The notes under the pieces were generated by a model, which made no database searches, was not told where the DNA came from, and was given only the letters and a program-made list of their open reading frames with translations. Made by a program: the position numbers and the translations under genes. DNA of 64,000 nucleotides from Rhodococcus sp. B50 (GTDB lineage Bacteria > Actinomycetota > Actinomycetes > Mycobacteriales > Mycobacteriaceae): contig NZ_WPAG02000002.1 of assembly GCF_013602415.1 (NCBI RefSeq), positions 2,235,480-2,299,479 of the forward strand. Reading direction: 5' to 3'. Below are positions 42,923 through 52,150 of the stretch, one piece after another. Positions within the stretch are counted from its first letter, which is position 1. Each line of letters opens with the position of its first letter.

Positions 42923-44275
42923 ATGTCGGCACCTACCACCGCGATCATCGGCGCCGGTATCAGCGGCGTGACGGCCGGAAAGATGATGTGCGACTACGGG
43001 GTGCCGTACACCTGCTTCGAGAGTTCCGACCGGGTGGGCGGGAACTGGGCATTCGGCAATCCCAACGGCCACAGCAGCGCGTACCGCTCGCTGCACATCG
43101 ACACGTCGAAGCATCAGCTGTCGTTCAAGGACTACCCGATGCCGGAGTCCTATCCCGACTTCCCGCACCACACCCAGATCAAGGAGTACCTCGACGGCTA
43201 CACCGACGCCTTCGGCCTCCGGGAGAACATCGAGTTCCGCAACGGTGTCCGGCACGCGCGCCGCCGCCCCGAGGGTGGTTGGGAACTCGACCTCGAGGAC
43301 GGGAGCACGCGCGAGTTCGAGTTCCTCGTCGTCGCGAACGGTCACCACTGGGATCCCCGGGTGCCCGAGTTTCCTGGGCACTTCGCCGGTGAATCGCTCC
43401 ACTCCCACCACTACATCGATCCCCGCACCCCGATCGATTTCGCGGGCAAGCGCATCCTCGTGGTGGGGCTCGGGAACAGCGCGGCCGACATCGCCGTGGA
43501 ACTGTCGTCGAAGGCGCTGCAGACCGAGGTGACGCTGTCGACGCGGTCGAGCGCGTGGATCGTCCCGAAGTACATCGCGGGCCGCCCGGCCGACAAGTTC
43601 TACCGCACCGTCCCTTACATACCGATGGCGTGGCAACGGAAGGTCGCGCAGTGGGGGCAGCCCCTGTTGTCGGGACGTCCCGAGCGGTACGGGCTGCCCA
43701 CTCCGAACCACAAGTTCTTCGAGGCGCACCCCACCCAGTCGGTCGAACTGCCGCTCCGCCTCGGATCGGGCGACATCGTGCCGAAACCCGACATCGAGCG
43801 GCTCGACGATCACCGGATCCACTTCGTGGACGGGACGTCGGCCGAGTTCGACGTCGTCATCTACGCGACCGGCTACAACATCACCTTCCCGTTCTTCGAT
43901 CCGGCGTTCATCAGCGCTCCCGACAACCACATCGCGCTCTATAAACGGATCTTCGCGCCGGGGGTCCCCGACCTCGCGTTCGCCGGGTTCGCGCAGGCCA
44001 CCCCCACGTTGTTCCCGTTCGTCGAATGCCAGGCACGGCTCATCGCGGCCTTTGCGATCGGCCGCTACGCACTGCCCTCCGAGGACGAGATGCGCCGCGT
44101 CATCGTCGAGGATCAGCGCAAGTTCACCGGGCACATGCTCGACCGGCCCCGGCACACGCAGCAGCTCGACTATTTCGCCTACGAGTTCGACATCCGGACG
44201 CGCGAGCTGCCCGCCGGCATCGCCCGCGCCGGCCAGGCATCGAAGGAGGCGGCATCATGCCCCCGCGTCCCATGA
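42923..44275 (+). CDS. Flavin-containing monooxygenase
   Basis: 450 residues. GAGISG near the N-terminus binds FAD, FAGESLHSHHY is the FMO-type FxGxxxHxxxY fingerprint, and VVGLGNSAADIA binds NADPH. IYATGYNITFPF is the late FMO ATGY motif. The ATG after AGGGACACC is preferred; an in-frame ATG 93 bases upstream falls in the promoter. It overlaps the following hydrolase gene by 19 bases. With the hydrolase and acyl-CoA synthetase it suggests a ketone-to-ester-to-acid route (inference). Confidence 0.9.
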   Translation: MSAPTTAIIGAGISGVTAGKMMCDYGVPYTCFESSDRVGGNWAFGNPNGHSSAYRSLHIDTSKHQLSFKDYPMPESYPDFPHHTQIKEYLDGYTDAFGLRENIEFRNGVRHARRRPEGGWELDLEDGSTREFEFLVVANGHHWDPRVPEFPGHFAGESLHSHHYIDPRTPIDFAGKRILVVGLGNSAADIAVELSSKALQTEVTLSTRSSAWIVPKYIAGRPADKFYRTVPYIPMAWQRKVAQWGQPLLSGRPERYGLPTPNHKFFEAHPTQSVELPLRLGSGDIVPKPDIERLDDHRIHFVDGTSAEFDVVIYATGYNITFPFFDPAFISAPDNHIALYKRIFAPGVPDLAFAGFAQATPTLFPFVECQARLIAAFAIGRYALPSEDEMRRVIVEDQRKFTGHMLDRPRHTQQLDYFAYEFDIRTRELPAGIARAGQASKEAASCPRVP

Positions 44276-45165
44276 CCTTCCGATCGGACAGCGAGACCGT
44301 CCACGCCTGGCATTTCACGCCCGGCTCCGACGTGTTCGACAGCGACGACGGCGTGCCCGTCGTGATCATGGCCCACGGACTGGGCGGGACGAAGGACTCC
44401 GGACTCGCCCCGTTCGCCGAGCGTCTCGCCGCAGCAGGCATGCACGTGCTCGCGTTCGACTACCGAGGATTCGGTGAGTCCGGAGGCACCGACCGTCAGC
44501 GGGTCGATGTCGCGGGGCAGATCGCCGACTACCGCGCCGCTCTGGAGACGGCGCGTCGACTCGACGGGACCGACCCCCGTCGCGCCGTGCTGTGGGGAGT
44601 GTCGTTGTCGGGCGGGCACGTCCTGTCCGTCGCGGCACAGGACCGGGACGTCGCGGCCGTCGTGTCCCTGACCCCGCTCGTCGACGGACCGGCCGCGGGT
44701 GTCCTCGCCGCACGACACCACGCGCCCTCCACGCTGGTCCGTTCGACGGCAGCAGGCATCCGCAGCCGCGTCGGGTCGGTCGCGCGACGCTCGTCCACCA
44801 CCATCCCGATCGTGGGGCCACCCGGCACGGTCGCCGCCCTGTCTCTGGACGGCTACCACGAGGATTATCTGTCCCTGGCCGGCCCGACCTGGCGCAACGA
44901 GATCGACGCCGACGTCGTGCTGTCGCTCGGCACCTACCGTCCCACGCGACACGCGTCGTCCGTCGCGTGCCCCGTCCTCGTGCAGATCGCGGACTTCGAT
45001 CGCAGCGCACCGCCGCATGCCGCGGCACGGGCGGCCTTCCGCGCTCGCGCGGAGGTGCGTCACTATCCGTGCGACCACTTCGACGTCTGGCCCGGCAAGG
45101 ACTGGTTCGACCGGGCCGTACAGCATCAGATCCACTTCCTGACCCGACATCTCGCTGCGCCGTAG
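44257..45165 (+). CDS. Alpha/beta hydrolase (dienelactone/X-Pro-peptidase-like)
   Basis: 302 residues. HGLGGTKDSGL forms the oxyanion side, GVSLSGGH the nucleophile elbow, and HYPCDHFDVW the catalytic histidine region. GAAGGAGG lies nine bases before the ATG, inside the 3' end of the monooxygenase gene, showing translational coupling. It probably hydrolyses the ester or lactone made by the monooxygenase (inference from order). Confidence 0.88.
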   Translation: MPPRPMTFRSDSETVHAWHFTPGSDVFDSDDGVPVVIMAHGLGGTKDSGLAPFAERLAAAGMHVLAFDYRGFGESGGTDRQRVDVAGQIADYRAALETARRLDGTDPRRAVLWGVSLSGGHVLSVAAQDRDVAAVVSLTPLVDGPAAGVLAARHHAPSTLVRSTAAGIRSRVGSVARRSSTTIPIVGPPGTVAALSLDGYHEDYLSLAGPTWRNEIDADVVLSLGTYRPTRHASSVACPVLVQIADFDRSAPPHAAARAAFRARAEVRHYPCDHFDVWPGKDWFDRAVQHQIHFLTRHLAAP

Positions 45166-45217
45166 CCCCCGAGGGATCCTTATCCGGTTCCCGTCCCTTC
45201 GCACATTCGAGGCAGAC

Positions 45218-46855
45218 ATGGCAGACACCGTCCAGCAGGCCCTACGCGAACTGCTCGAGAACGACACCGCAGCCGTCGTCCACGACACCGGTACGTGGAC
45301 GTGGCGCGAGCACCTGCAGGAGGCGTCCGCTCAGGCGTCGGCACTGCTGTCGCTGATGGAGCGCGACCGGCCGGTCCACGTGGGCGCGCTCCTCGGCAAC
45401 ACTCCCGCCTTCCTCCACGCGATCGCCGGAGCGGGGCTGGCGGGCTTTCCGCTCGTCGGCATCAACAACACGCGTCGCGGTGAGGGACTGGCACGCGACA
45501 TCGTGCGGGCCGACTGCCAGATCCTGCTGACGGACGCCGAACATGCCCCACTGCTCGACGGCCTGGACCTCGGCGGGGTCACCGTCTTCGACGTCGCGAG
45601 CCCCGAGTGGCGGGCACTCGTCGACGGCGCCGGCCCGCTGGAGCCGTACCGCGAGGTGGGACCGACCGATCCGTTCATGTTGATCTTCACATCGGGTACG
45701 AGCGGCGACCCGAAGCCGGTGTTGCTCGCCCACATGATGGTGCTGTTCTCGGGCGGCACTCTCGTCCCTCGGTTCTCGATCACGAGCGACGACGTGGTCT
45801 ACCTGTCGATGCCGTTGTTCCACTCCAACGCGATCCTCGCCGGGTGGTGCGTGTCGCTGTGCAGCGGCGCCGCGATGGCACCGGCGACGTTCTCCGCCTC
45901 GCACTTCGTCGACGACGTGCGCCGCTACGGTGCGACCTACATGAACTACGTCGGCAAACCCCTCGCGTACATCCTCGCGACCGTCGAGCAGCCCGACGAC
46001 GCCGACAACCCGCTGCGGGTGGCGTTCGGCAACGAGGCAACCGACCGGGACATCGAGGAGTTCGGCCGGCGCTTCGGCTGCACCGTCTGGGACGGTTTCG
46101 GGTCGACCGAGGCCGCAGTGATCATCACCCGCGACGAGGGCACCCCACCCGGATCGATCGGGCGGGGACTGCCGGGCGTGGACGTCTACGATCCGGAGAC
46201 CGTCACCCCCTGTGCCCACGCGGAATTCGACGACGACGGCGCGCTGATCAACGCCGACGAGGCCGTCGGTCAGCTCGTGAACACGCAAGGTGCCGGGTTC
46301 TTCACCGGCTACTACAACGACGAGGCCGCCACGAACGAATGTCTGCGGAACGGCATGTTCTGGTCCGGCGATCTCGCCTACAAGGACGCGGACGGGTGGA
46401 TCTACCTCGCCGGTCGCACCGCCGACTGGATGCGGGTGGACGGTGAGAATCTCGCCGCCGCTCCCATCGAACGTATCCTGCAGCGGCTTCCGCAACTGAG
46501 CCGCGTCGCCGTATACGGCGTGCCCGACGAGCACGTGGGCGACCAGATCATGAGCGCCATGGTTCTGCGCGACGAGACATCGCTCACCCCTGTGGAGTTC
46601 GAGAAGTTCCTCGCGCAACAGGCGGATCTCTCCCCGAAGGCGTGGCCGAGGTACGTGCGGATCGCGGCGGATCTGCCCACCACCGCCACCAACAAGATCC
46701 TCAAGCGCGCACTCGAGACGGAAGGCCCCACAGCCGGTGACGGTGTGCTGTGGGTGCGCAAGAACGAGAGGTACGTCGCGGTCTCAACCGGTCGCGACAC
46801 TGCCGGAGAGGAGCGCGAAACCGTCTCCGGCGCGGAAGGTTTCGCGTTCCGATGA
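45218..46855 (+). CDS. FadD-like acyl-CoA synthetase
   Basis: 545 residues, ANL superfamily: it activates a carboxylic acid with ATP and CoA. Motifs are the P-loop LIFTSGTSGDPKPV, GFGSTEA, the hinge region KDADGWIYLAGRTADWMRVD and the catalytic Lys in TATNKILKRAL. The last gene of the monooxygenase-hydrolase operon, 52 bases after the hydrolase. Its last 15 residues (RETVSGAEGFAFR) and stop codon come from palindrome copy F and extend past the usual family end. Confidence 0.9.
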   Translation: MADTVQQALRELLENDTAAVVHDTGTWTWREHLQEASAQASALLSLMERDRPVHVGALLGNTPAFLHAIAGAGLAGFPLVGINNTRRGEGLARDIVRADCQILLTDAEHAPLLDGLDLGGVTVFDVASPEWRALVDGAGPLEPYREVGPTDPFMLIFTSGTSGDPKPVLLAHMMVLFSGGTLVPRFSITSDDVVYLSMPLFHSNAILAGWCVSLCSGAAMAPATFSASHFVDDVRRYGATYMNYVGKPLAYILATVEQPDDADNPLRVAFGNEATDRDIEEFGRRFGCTVWDGFGSTEAAVIITRDEGTPPGSIGRGLPGVDVYDPETVTPCAHAEFDDDGALINADEAVGQLVNTQGAGFFTGYYNDEAATNECLRNGMFWSGDLAYKDADGWIYLAGRTADWMRVDGENLAAAPIERILQRLPQLSRVAVYGVPDEHVGDQIMSAMVLRDETSLTPVEFEKFLAQQADLSPKAWPRYVRIAADLPTTATNKILKRALETEGPTAGDGVLWVRKNERYVAVSTGRDTAGEERETVSGAEGFAFR

Positions 46856-46866
46856 CCGTTTCGCGC
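46813..46866. repeat. Dispersed palindrome, copy F
   Basis: GCGCGAAACCGTCTCC and GATGACCGTTTCGCGC flank a loop that has changed to GGCGCGGAAGGTTTCGCG. It overlaps the acyl-CoA synthetase 3' end, with the TGA stop in the right arm, and lies between convergent genes. Confidence 0.75.
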
Positions 46867-46875
46867 TCCGACATC

Positions 46876-47859
46876 TCAGCGCTCGTCGAAGCCGGGCAGC
46901 CGGGACGGCTGCTCCACCACGGAGTACTCGCTCGCGTCGCCCTGGACGACCCGGCTGCGCGTTCCGTCGACGCCGACGGGGATGTCGCCGGCGAGGGTGA
47001 TGCGCTGCAACCGGCGGGCGTGGTCGCCGAAATCGGCGATGCCGTAGTGCTGCGTGGCGCGGTTGTCCCAGATCGCGACGTCGCCGTCCTCCCACGCCCA
47101 TCGGAAGGTGTTCTCCAGCTTCGTGATCCGGCTCTGAAGGAGCTGGAACAGCGCCGCAGTCTCCGACGACTTGAGGCCGACGAATTCCTTCACGAAGTGA
47201 CCGAGCAGCAGGGTGCGCTCACCCGTCTCCGGATGGACCCGCACGACCGGGTGGATCGTCTCGTAGGTGTTGCGGCGAAACTCGTCCTGGTAGAGCCGAC
47301 GTTCTGCGGTCAGGGCCGGATCCGAGCTGCCCGCGTCGAGCTTCTCGGCATAGTCGTAGAGGTTGGTGTGCAGGGCCCACAGGTTGTCGACGAGCGCCTT
47401 CAACGCGTCCGGCAACTGCTCGTAGGCGGCGGTCGTGGACGCCCACGTCGTCGCACCGCCGTACGGCGGCAGCGTCACCGCACGCAGGATCGACGCCTTC
47501 GGAATGCGGTCGACGAAGCTGACATCGGTGTGCCAGCTGTTGGCGGCACCCTCGATGGGCAACAGCCGCTTGCCTTTCGAGTGGACGGTGGGGTGCGACT
47601 GGGTCTGCGTGCCGAGCAGACCCGCGAAGGCCCACTGCTCCTCGTCGTCGAGATGATGCTGGCCGCGGAAGACGATCGCTTTGTGCACGGCGAGCGCATA
47701 GCGGATCGCCTCGACAGTCTCGGGCGACAACGACCCGGACAAGCGCACCCCGTCGATGCGAGCACCGATGCGCTCCCCCAGCCTGGTGACCGCGATCCCT
47801 CCGGCGGCATAGACGGATTCGGCGGTGGTCGTATCGCGATCGAGTTCGGTGATGGTCAT
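46876..47859 (-). CDS. TauD/TfdA family Fe(II)/2-oxoglutarate dioxygenase
   Basis: 327 residues. Iron ligands are HTD in [15 protein letters not shown] and His in [12 protein letters not shown]; the Arg for 2-oxoglutarate follows in [10 protein letters not shown]. The sequence is close in style to alkylsulfatases of the Rv3406/AtsK group, which release sulfate and an aldehyde from alkyl sulfates, so sulfur scavenging is likely. Taurine or herbicide-like substrates are alternatives. GGGGAG precedes the ATG at 47859. Confidence 0.9.
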   Translation of the reverse strand: MTITELDRDTTTAESVYAAGGIAVTRLGERIGARIDGVRLSGSLSPETVEAIRYALAVHKAIVFRGQHHLDDEEQWAFAGLLGTQTQSHPTVHSKGKRLLPIEGAANSWHTDVSFVDRIPKASILRAVTLPPYGGATTWASTTAAYEQLPDALKALVDNLWALHTNLYDYAEKLDAGSSDPALTAERRLYQDEFRRNTYETIHPVVRVHPETGERTLLLGHFVKEFVGLKSSETAALFQLLQSRITKLENTFRWAWEDGDVAIWDNRATQHYGIADFGDHARRLQRITLAGDIPVGVDGTRSRVVQGDASEYSVVEQPSRLPGFDER

Positions 47860-47989
47860 GCGATCTCCCCTTCGATGATCTGAACCGGGCATTGTTGACT
47901 GCGCCCGTTCAGTTCACCGCCATCCGTCGTCCGAGTCGACGGTTGTGGTCACCGAGATCGAAACGAACCGCTCCCGGAAGCACGCAATC

Positions 47990-48715
47990 TCACCTGAGGA
48001 CCTCGCTCCGCCAGAAGGCGTCGCCGTCGGGCCTCGTCTCGTGGTCGTCGAAGAAGGCGACGAGCGCCCGGGCCGCTGCCGTGGCATCGGGGAAGCGGCG
48101 TCCCTCCATCGGTCCGCGGATGACCTCGAGCGTCCCGGAGACCGGATCGACGCGCCCCTGCACGCGGTATCCCCCGATATCGGCCACGACCGCGAGCCGC
48201 CCGTCGTCGGCGTCGGGTTCCGCGACCGTCGGTGCGGCCGGACGTTCCACGCGGGCGGTCGCGGCAGGCACGGGCGCCGGGCCGCGCCCGGGATCCTTGA
48301 TCTTCGCGAGACCGAGCAGATCCCAGTGATCGTGACCGTGAACAACGTTGCTGCGCTGGATCGGGTGGCTGCCGGTGGGTGTCCGGCCGGGGCGATCGGC
48401 GAGCCAGAGGGCGACCTCCTCCTCGATTCCCGCTTCGATGTCGTCCGCGTCCACCACGTAGAACTCCGGTGTCGAGGGTGCGAGATCGACGAACACCCAG
48501 TGCGACACACCTGCGCCGTCGGTGGCGGGAACTCCGTCGCGACGTCGCGCGAGCCACGGATCGCTCGCCGTCGAACACACCCGCACCACTCGTTCGGAGC
48601 CGTCCGCCCCGCGTACGCGGACGTCCCGCTGCCCGGAAATCGGCTCGGCCCGGCCGCCGCGCGCCAGCACTTCGGCAACGAAGGCCGTGACTCCCTGTCG
48701 AACGATGTCCCCCAT
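47990..48715 (-). CDS. Unknown protein near ParA pair, possible nuclease-like fold
   Basis: 241 residues, soluble. The N-terminal part has RRAEPISGQRDVRVRG-style strands and HWVFVDLAPSTPEFYVVDAD followed by NVVHGHDHWDLLGL, which recalls small PD-(D/E)XK-like proteins where a substrate-sensing strand is followed by WVFVDL and a RWDLLG segment; no full catalytic set is confirmed. The C-terminal VADIGGYRVQGRVDPVSG domain is separate. GAGGAG precedes the ATG. It lies 145 bases downstream of the ParA partner gene. Confidence 0.7.
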   Translation of the reverse strand: MGDIVRQGVTAFVAEVLARGGRAEPISGQRDVRVRGADGSERVVRVCSTASDPWLARRRDGVPATDGAGVSHWVFVDLAPSTPEFYVVDADDIEAGIEEEVALWLADRPGRTPTGSHPIQRSNVVHGHDHWDLLGLAKIKDPGRGPAPVPAATARVERPAAPTVAEPDADDGRLAVVADIGGYRVQGRVDPVSGTLEVIRGPMEGRRFPDATAAARALVAFFDDHETRPDGDAFWRSEVLR

Positions 48716-48860
48716 GTCGGCTCCTCTTCTCGGTGCGTACATCGGCCGGTCGAGTGGGATCTGCGACTCGATGCACCCACGTCCTGCGGTCTCTGTCGAG
48801 ACCGGAGGTCTCGAGCGACCATACGTGGCTACGAGCAGAAGAAGAACCGACTGTGACCTA

Positions 48861-49391
48861 TCACCGGAACGCATCACCTTTCGTGGTGAGCGCCTTGACC
48901 CGTTCGACGACGCGGTCCTGCAGTTTGGACGGGGTGCGCCAGCGCATCGCGAGCTTGTCGTAGTCCATGGCGTGCTCGGCGATGATGTCCTTGAGCTGCT
49001 CGACTCCGAGGGACGACAGTCTCTCCCGCAGAGTCGCCTCTCCGCTCTCGCGGTACACCGCGAACGGATCGAATGCGCCGGGTGCACGCCGGCTGCGACG
49101 TGCGGGCGTCCTGGCCACAGTAGGAGGAGCAGCAGCGACGGGAGGAGCAGCACGGCCGGGAACGGTCGTGCGGACCGGCGCGTCCGCGGTCACCGAGAGC
49201 GCGGTTGCCAGCGCCTTCGCGAAGCGCGGCGTACGTGCCGCCTCGTCGGCGATCACCTGCACGAGGGCGACGAGTGCGCCGGCAGTTCCTGGGGCTGCCT
49301 CGTCGAGGCGGAACAGCGCCGAACTCGCCTCGCCGATACGCACCCGCAGACGCGCCTGTGCCATGTCGGTGTCGGTACCGGAATTCGTCAC
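48861..49391 (-). CDS. ParA-coupled partner protein
   Basis: 176 residues in three parts: a helical N-terminus (about 10-65), a Pro/Ala/Arg linker (PPVAAAPPTVARTPARRSRR) and a compact C-terminal domain starting FDPFAVYRESGEATLRERL and LGVEQLKDIIAEHAMDYDKL, which has a SAP/HeH-like look. The ATG overlaps the ParA stop by four bases, so the two are made together. By analogy with McdB-like or ParB-like partners it may stimulate the ATPase or link it to cargo or DNA; this is inference. Confidence 0.75.
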   Translation of the reverse strand: MTNSGTDTDMAQARLRVRIGEASSALFRLDEAAPGTAGALVALVQVIADEAARTPRFAKALATALSVTADAPVRTTVPGRAAPPVAAAPPTVARTPARRSRRAPGAFDPFAVYRESGEATLRERLSSLGVEQLKDIIAEHAMDYDKLAMRWRTPSKLQDRVVERVKALTTKGDAFR

Positions 49392-50245
49392 AGGTACACC
49401 TGCGCATTCATCATGATCGTCTCGGTGAGGATCCGCAGCGCGTCGTACTGGCCGGTGTTGCCGTACTTGCGCTTGAGCGTGCCGTAGGGCACGTACTCGG
49501 CGGACGCCGCGATCTGGTTGGCTTCGGGCACCCAGGCGGGAACGACGTTCGCGATCCGGTCGTCGCGCTGGAGTTGTTCGATGATGGCGCGGTGCAGATT
49601 CGATGCACTGCGATATTTCGTGATGACGAGACCGATCTCGCGCACCGGATGGCGGGTCCGTTCCGCGAATTCCCGAATCTTCGTCTGCAGCGGCGGGATT
49701 CCGTAGGTCGAGAGGATGTCGGGGATCGTGGGGATCAGATACCCGTCGGCGAGACGCAATCCGTTGAGGGTGAGGATGCCGAGATTCGGCGGGCAGTCGA
49801 CGAGAATGTAATCGTATCGGTCGGCGATGGGCCGCACGGCCGAGAGGAGGACCTCGACCGGACGATGCGAGCCGGGATCGGCGTACTGCTGGTGGGTGAG
49901 GCCTTCCTGGATGTCCATGAGGTCCAGGGACGACGCGAGCAGGTCGAGATCACGCACCGTACGCACGGGCGAGACACCACGCTGGACAGCCTTCTCGATG
50001 TCGAACTCGTCGGCATCGGGGTCGATCGCCTTCCGGAAGAGCGTCGCGAGAGTCCTCCCGAGTTCGTTCAGTTCCTGCCAACGCTCCTCCCCCACCATCA
50101 TCGTGGTGAGGTTGGTCTGCGGGTCGAGGTCGATCAGGAGGACTCGCTGCCCGAACTCCGCCGCCATGAACTCGCCGAGTGCGGCCGTCGTCGTGGTCTT
50201 GCCGACGCCACCTTTCAGGTTGATCGTCGCGATTACCCGTGCCAC
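49388..50245 (-). CDS. ParA/Soj-type ATPase
   Basis: 285 residues. The deviant Walker A is KGGVGKTTT at residue 10, Walker A' LIDLDPQTN, and Walker B YILVDCPPNLG. There is no N-terminal DNA-binding extension, so it is the small ParA type. No ParB-like gene or parS-like repeat is adjacent; the only coupled gene is the 176-residue partner. Chromosomal location with no plasmid or phage genes suggests cargo positioning or a remnant partition system rather than the main chromosome ParA. Confidence 0.92.
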   Translation of the reverse strand: MARVIATINLKGGVGKTTTTAALGEFMAAEFGQRVLLIDLDPQTNLTTMMVGEERWQELNELGRTLATLFRKAIDPDADEFDIEKAVQRGVSPVRTVRDLDLLASSLDLMDIQEGLTHQQYADPGSHRPVEVLLSAVRPIADRYDYILVDCPPNLGILTLNGLRLADGYLIPTIPDILSTYGIPPLQTKIREFAERTRHPVREIGLVITKYRSASNLHRAIIEQLQRDDRIANVVPAWVPEANQIAASAEYVPYGTLKRKYGNTGQYDALRILTETIMMNAQVYL

Positions 50246-50341
50246 CCCACACCTCTTCGGGAAAGAAATTCTTCACTCGTTGTTGCGAGCAAAACTACCC
50301 GAGGACCGACATACGGGGCAGCCGGGTGGCGGGCTACCGGA

Positions 50342-50800
50342 TCAGCGCCCTCTGGACTCGACGGCGAGGCGCGGAATACCGGCGAGCTCATCGGGTGTGA
50401 CACTCGAGTCGGAGGTCGCGAAGCCGCTCAGGTACAGCGGCGGCTCGCGGTCGGCGACCGCGCGCACGATCTGCTCCTGCGAGACGAAGACGATCAACCC
50501 TTCGGCATCGGACCCCGGCAGGCTGCGCCAGGTCACGCCCGGCGTGTGCATCATCCGGTTGAGCTCGCTCATCAGCACCGGCACCCGGAAGTAGTACATC
50601 CGGTCCCACGACTCGATGCCCGCAGCGGCCGTGATCTCCCCGAGCGTGCGGGCCTGTCCCGAGACGAGGACCGATTCGAACTCCGCCTCGAGCCTCGGGT
50701 CGTCGACGACCGACACACTCGTCGACCCGGAACATCCCGAGACACCCAGCGCCACAGCGACAGCCAGCGCAAAACCTGTACGCACGAACCGCGACGCCAC
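50342..50800 (-). CDS. Lipoprotein, unknown function
   Basis: 152 residues from the GTG, with signal peptide FALAVAVALGVSGC and the lipobox VSGC, so anchored to the outer face of the membrane. The mature part is short with no recognised motif (ESWDRMYYFRVPVLMSELNR, LPGSDAEGLIVFV). A run of G residues precedes the GTG. Same orientation as the ParA gene, 96 bases upstream of it. Confidence 0.78.
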   Translation of the reverse strand: MASRFVRTGFALAVAVALGVSGCSGSTSVSVVDDPRLEAEFESVLVSGQARTLGEITAAAGIESWDRMYYFRVPVLMSELNRMMHTPGVTWRSLPGSDAEGLIVFVSQEQIVRAVADREPPLYLSGFATSDSSVTPDELAGIPRLAVESRGR

Positions 50801-50953
50801 CGCGCCCCCCTTGTGGATCGACCCCCGACCGGACGCGAGGAAGCTACCACCGGTTCGGACAAATGCACCAGTGAGGCCGGTCACGTCTCCCGAGTTCGGG
50901 TATCCACTCCGAATCGCAGCCGAATCGGTGTGATCGGTGACAGCGACTCCGGG

Positions 50954-52150
50954 TCACTCCTTCGCCGTGAGCTCCGCGATGTCCGTCCACAAAGCACTGC
51001 GGAGCGCGACCATCGGCTCGGCCGCCGCACCGAGCTGGTCGCCCACGAAATCGGTGTTCTCCGCTGACAACTCGCGCACACCCGACCTGCCGATCAGATC
51101 GTCGATCCGCTCGTCGAGATTCGCGGTGCGCTGCGCGATGCGAGCGAGGTGCAGGTGGTCCTCGGCCCGCGTGAGGAGGTCTCCGATGCGCGCAAGGGCT
51201 GTGACGCGCGCGAGGATCTGATCCCATACCGGTTCGAGCGCGGCCACCCGCGATTCGAGTCCGGAACGCGCCTCCGGCGCCGATCGGATGGCAGCCTTCA
51301 GCTCGTCGAGCAGATCGCGCAGAGCGACGGTGTCCACCGCGATCTGGGTGAGCTCCTCGGCGAGATCGAGCTGGGCTCGTTGAACCTCGAAATATCCCGA
51401 ACGCCACGCCGCCGACGCCTCGATGCGGTCGTACAGGGACCCGGCGAGGAACAGCAGGGTGTCGTAGCGGTCGACGAAGCGATCGTCACCGGTGGGCATC
51501 TCCTGCCCGAGCCGTTCGGCCACGCGGCGTCCGGCCTCGGCCAGCGGAGTGCGCTCGGACCAGCGGCTCACGCGGTCGACGGCGACACCGAGCACCATTC
51601 CCCGCGCCTGCTCCACCGGCGCGACCGGCACGGGCGCGGGAGTGCGTTGCAGCGCGGCGAACAGCGCTTCGCGCTGCTCGATCTCGAGGTGCAGTCCGTC
51701 GCGCCGATCGCGGCGGACGGCGCGGACCCCCTGGGCGTAATGCAACGGCGAGTACACGACAGCCTGATGCGCCGACCGGATGCGCTTGCCGAGCTCGTTG
51801 GCCCGGTACTCGAGCGCGAGTCGCGCGGCACCGGGCCGCTGACCGGCGATGCGCGCGCGGATGCGTGCGTGGTCGTCGGAGAGAAGGCGCAGCTCACCGA
51901 AGCCGTCGAGCGCCGGCAGCCGGCGTCCGGCTCCCCGGCGGTTCGCCAGTACCGCGCGTGCGGAGTCGTCGAGGTAGCCGGCGGCCAGCGCGACAGCTGC
52001 GGCATCCGACAGCGGCGCGTGCCGGCCCTCGATGCTGCTGCTCTCGCACCATCGACGGACCTGCCCGGCGATTCGGGTGCGCCGGTCCACCGGCGAGCTG
52101 TCGTGTCCGGGCGCGTCGTCGCGGTCCGGGACGTGGGGTCGATCGGGCAC
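50954..52150 (-). CDS. Large helical (coiled-coil) protein, unknown function
   Basis: 398 residues from a GTG with GGAGG five bases upstream; the frame stays open 104 codons further, but that part is Arg/Pro-rich and lacks a site. Apart from a disordered N-terminus, almost all is long alpha-helix rich in Ala, Arg, Leu and Glu (ALRDLLDELKAAIRS, LDERIDDLIGRSG). No family recognised. First of the minus-strand genes that lead to ParA; the 153-base gap leaves operon membership open. Confidence 0.75.
   Translation of the reverse strand: MPDRPHVPDRDDAPGHDSSPVDRRTRIAGQVRRWCESSSIEGRHAPLSDAAAVALAAGYLDDSARAVLANRRGAGRRLPALDGFGELRLLSDDHARIRARIAGQRPGAARLALEYRANELGKRIRSAHQAVVYSPLHYAQGVRAVRRDRRDGLHLEIEQREALFAALQRTPAPVPVAPVEQARGMVLGVAVDRVSRWSERTPLAEAGRRVAERLGQEMPTGDDRFVDRYDTLLFLAGSLYDRIEASAAWRSGYFEVQRAQLDLAEELTQIAVDTVALRDLLDELKAAIRSAPEARSGLESRVAALEPVWDQILARVTALARIGDLLTRAEDHLHLARIAQRTANLDERIDDLIGRSGVRELSAENTDFVGDQLGAAAEPMVALRSALWTDIAELTAKE

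Noticed and set aside
47990..50245. A plasmid or integrated-element partition locus
   Set aside because: No ParB, integrase, replication gene, att repeat or tRNA is nearby; the flanks are normal chromosomal genes.
49205..51067. A 620-codon plus-strand frame opposite the ParA region
   Set aside because: Antisense to ParA and its partner; no motif.
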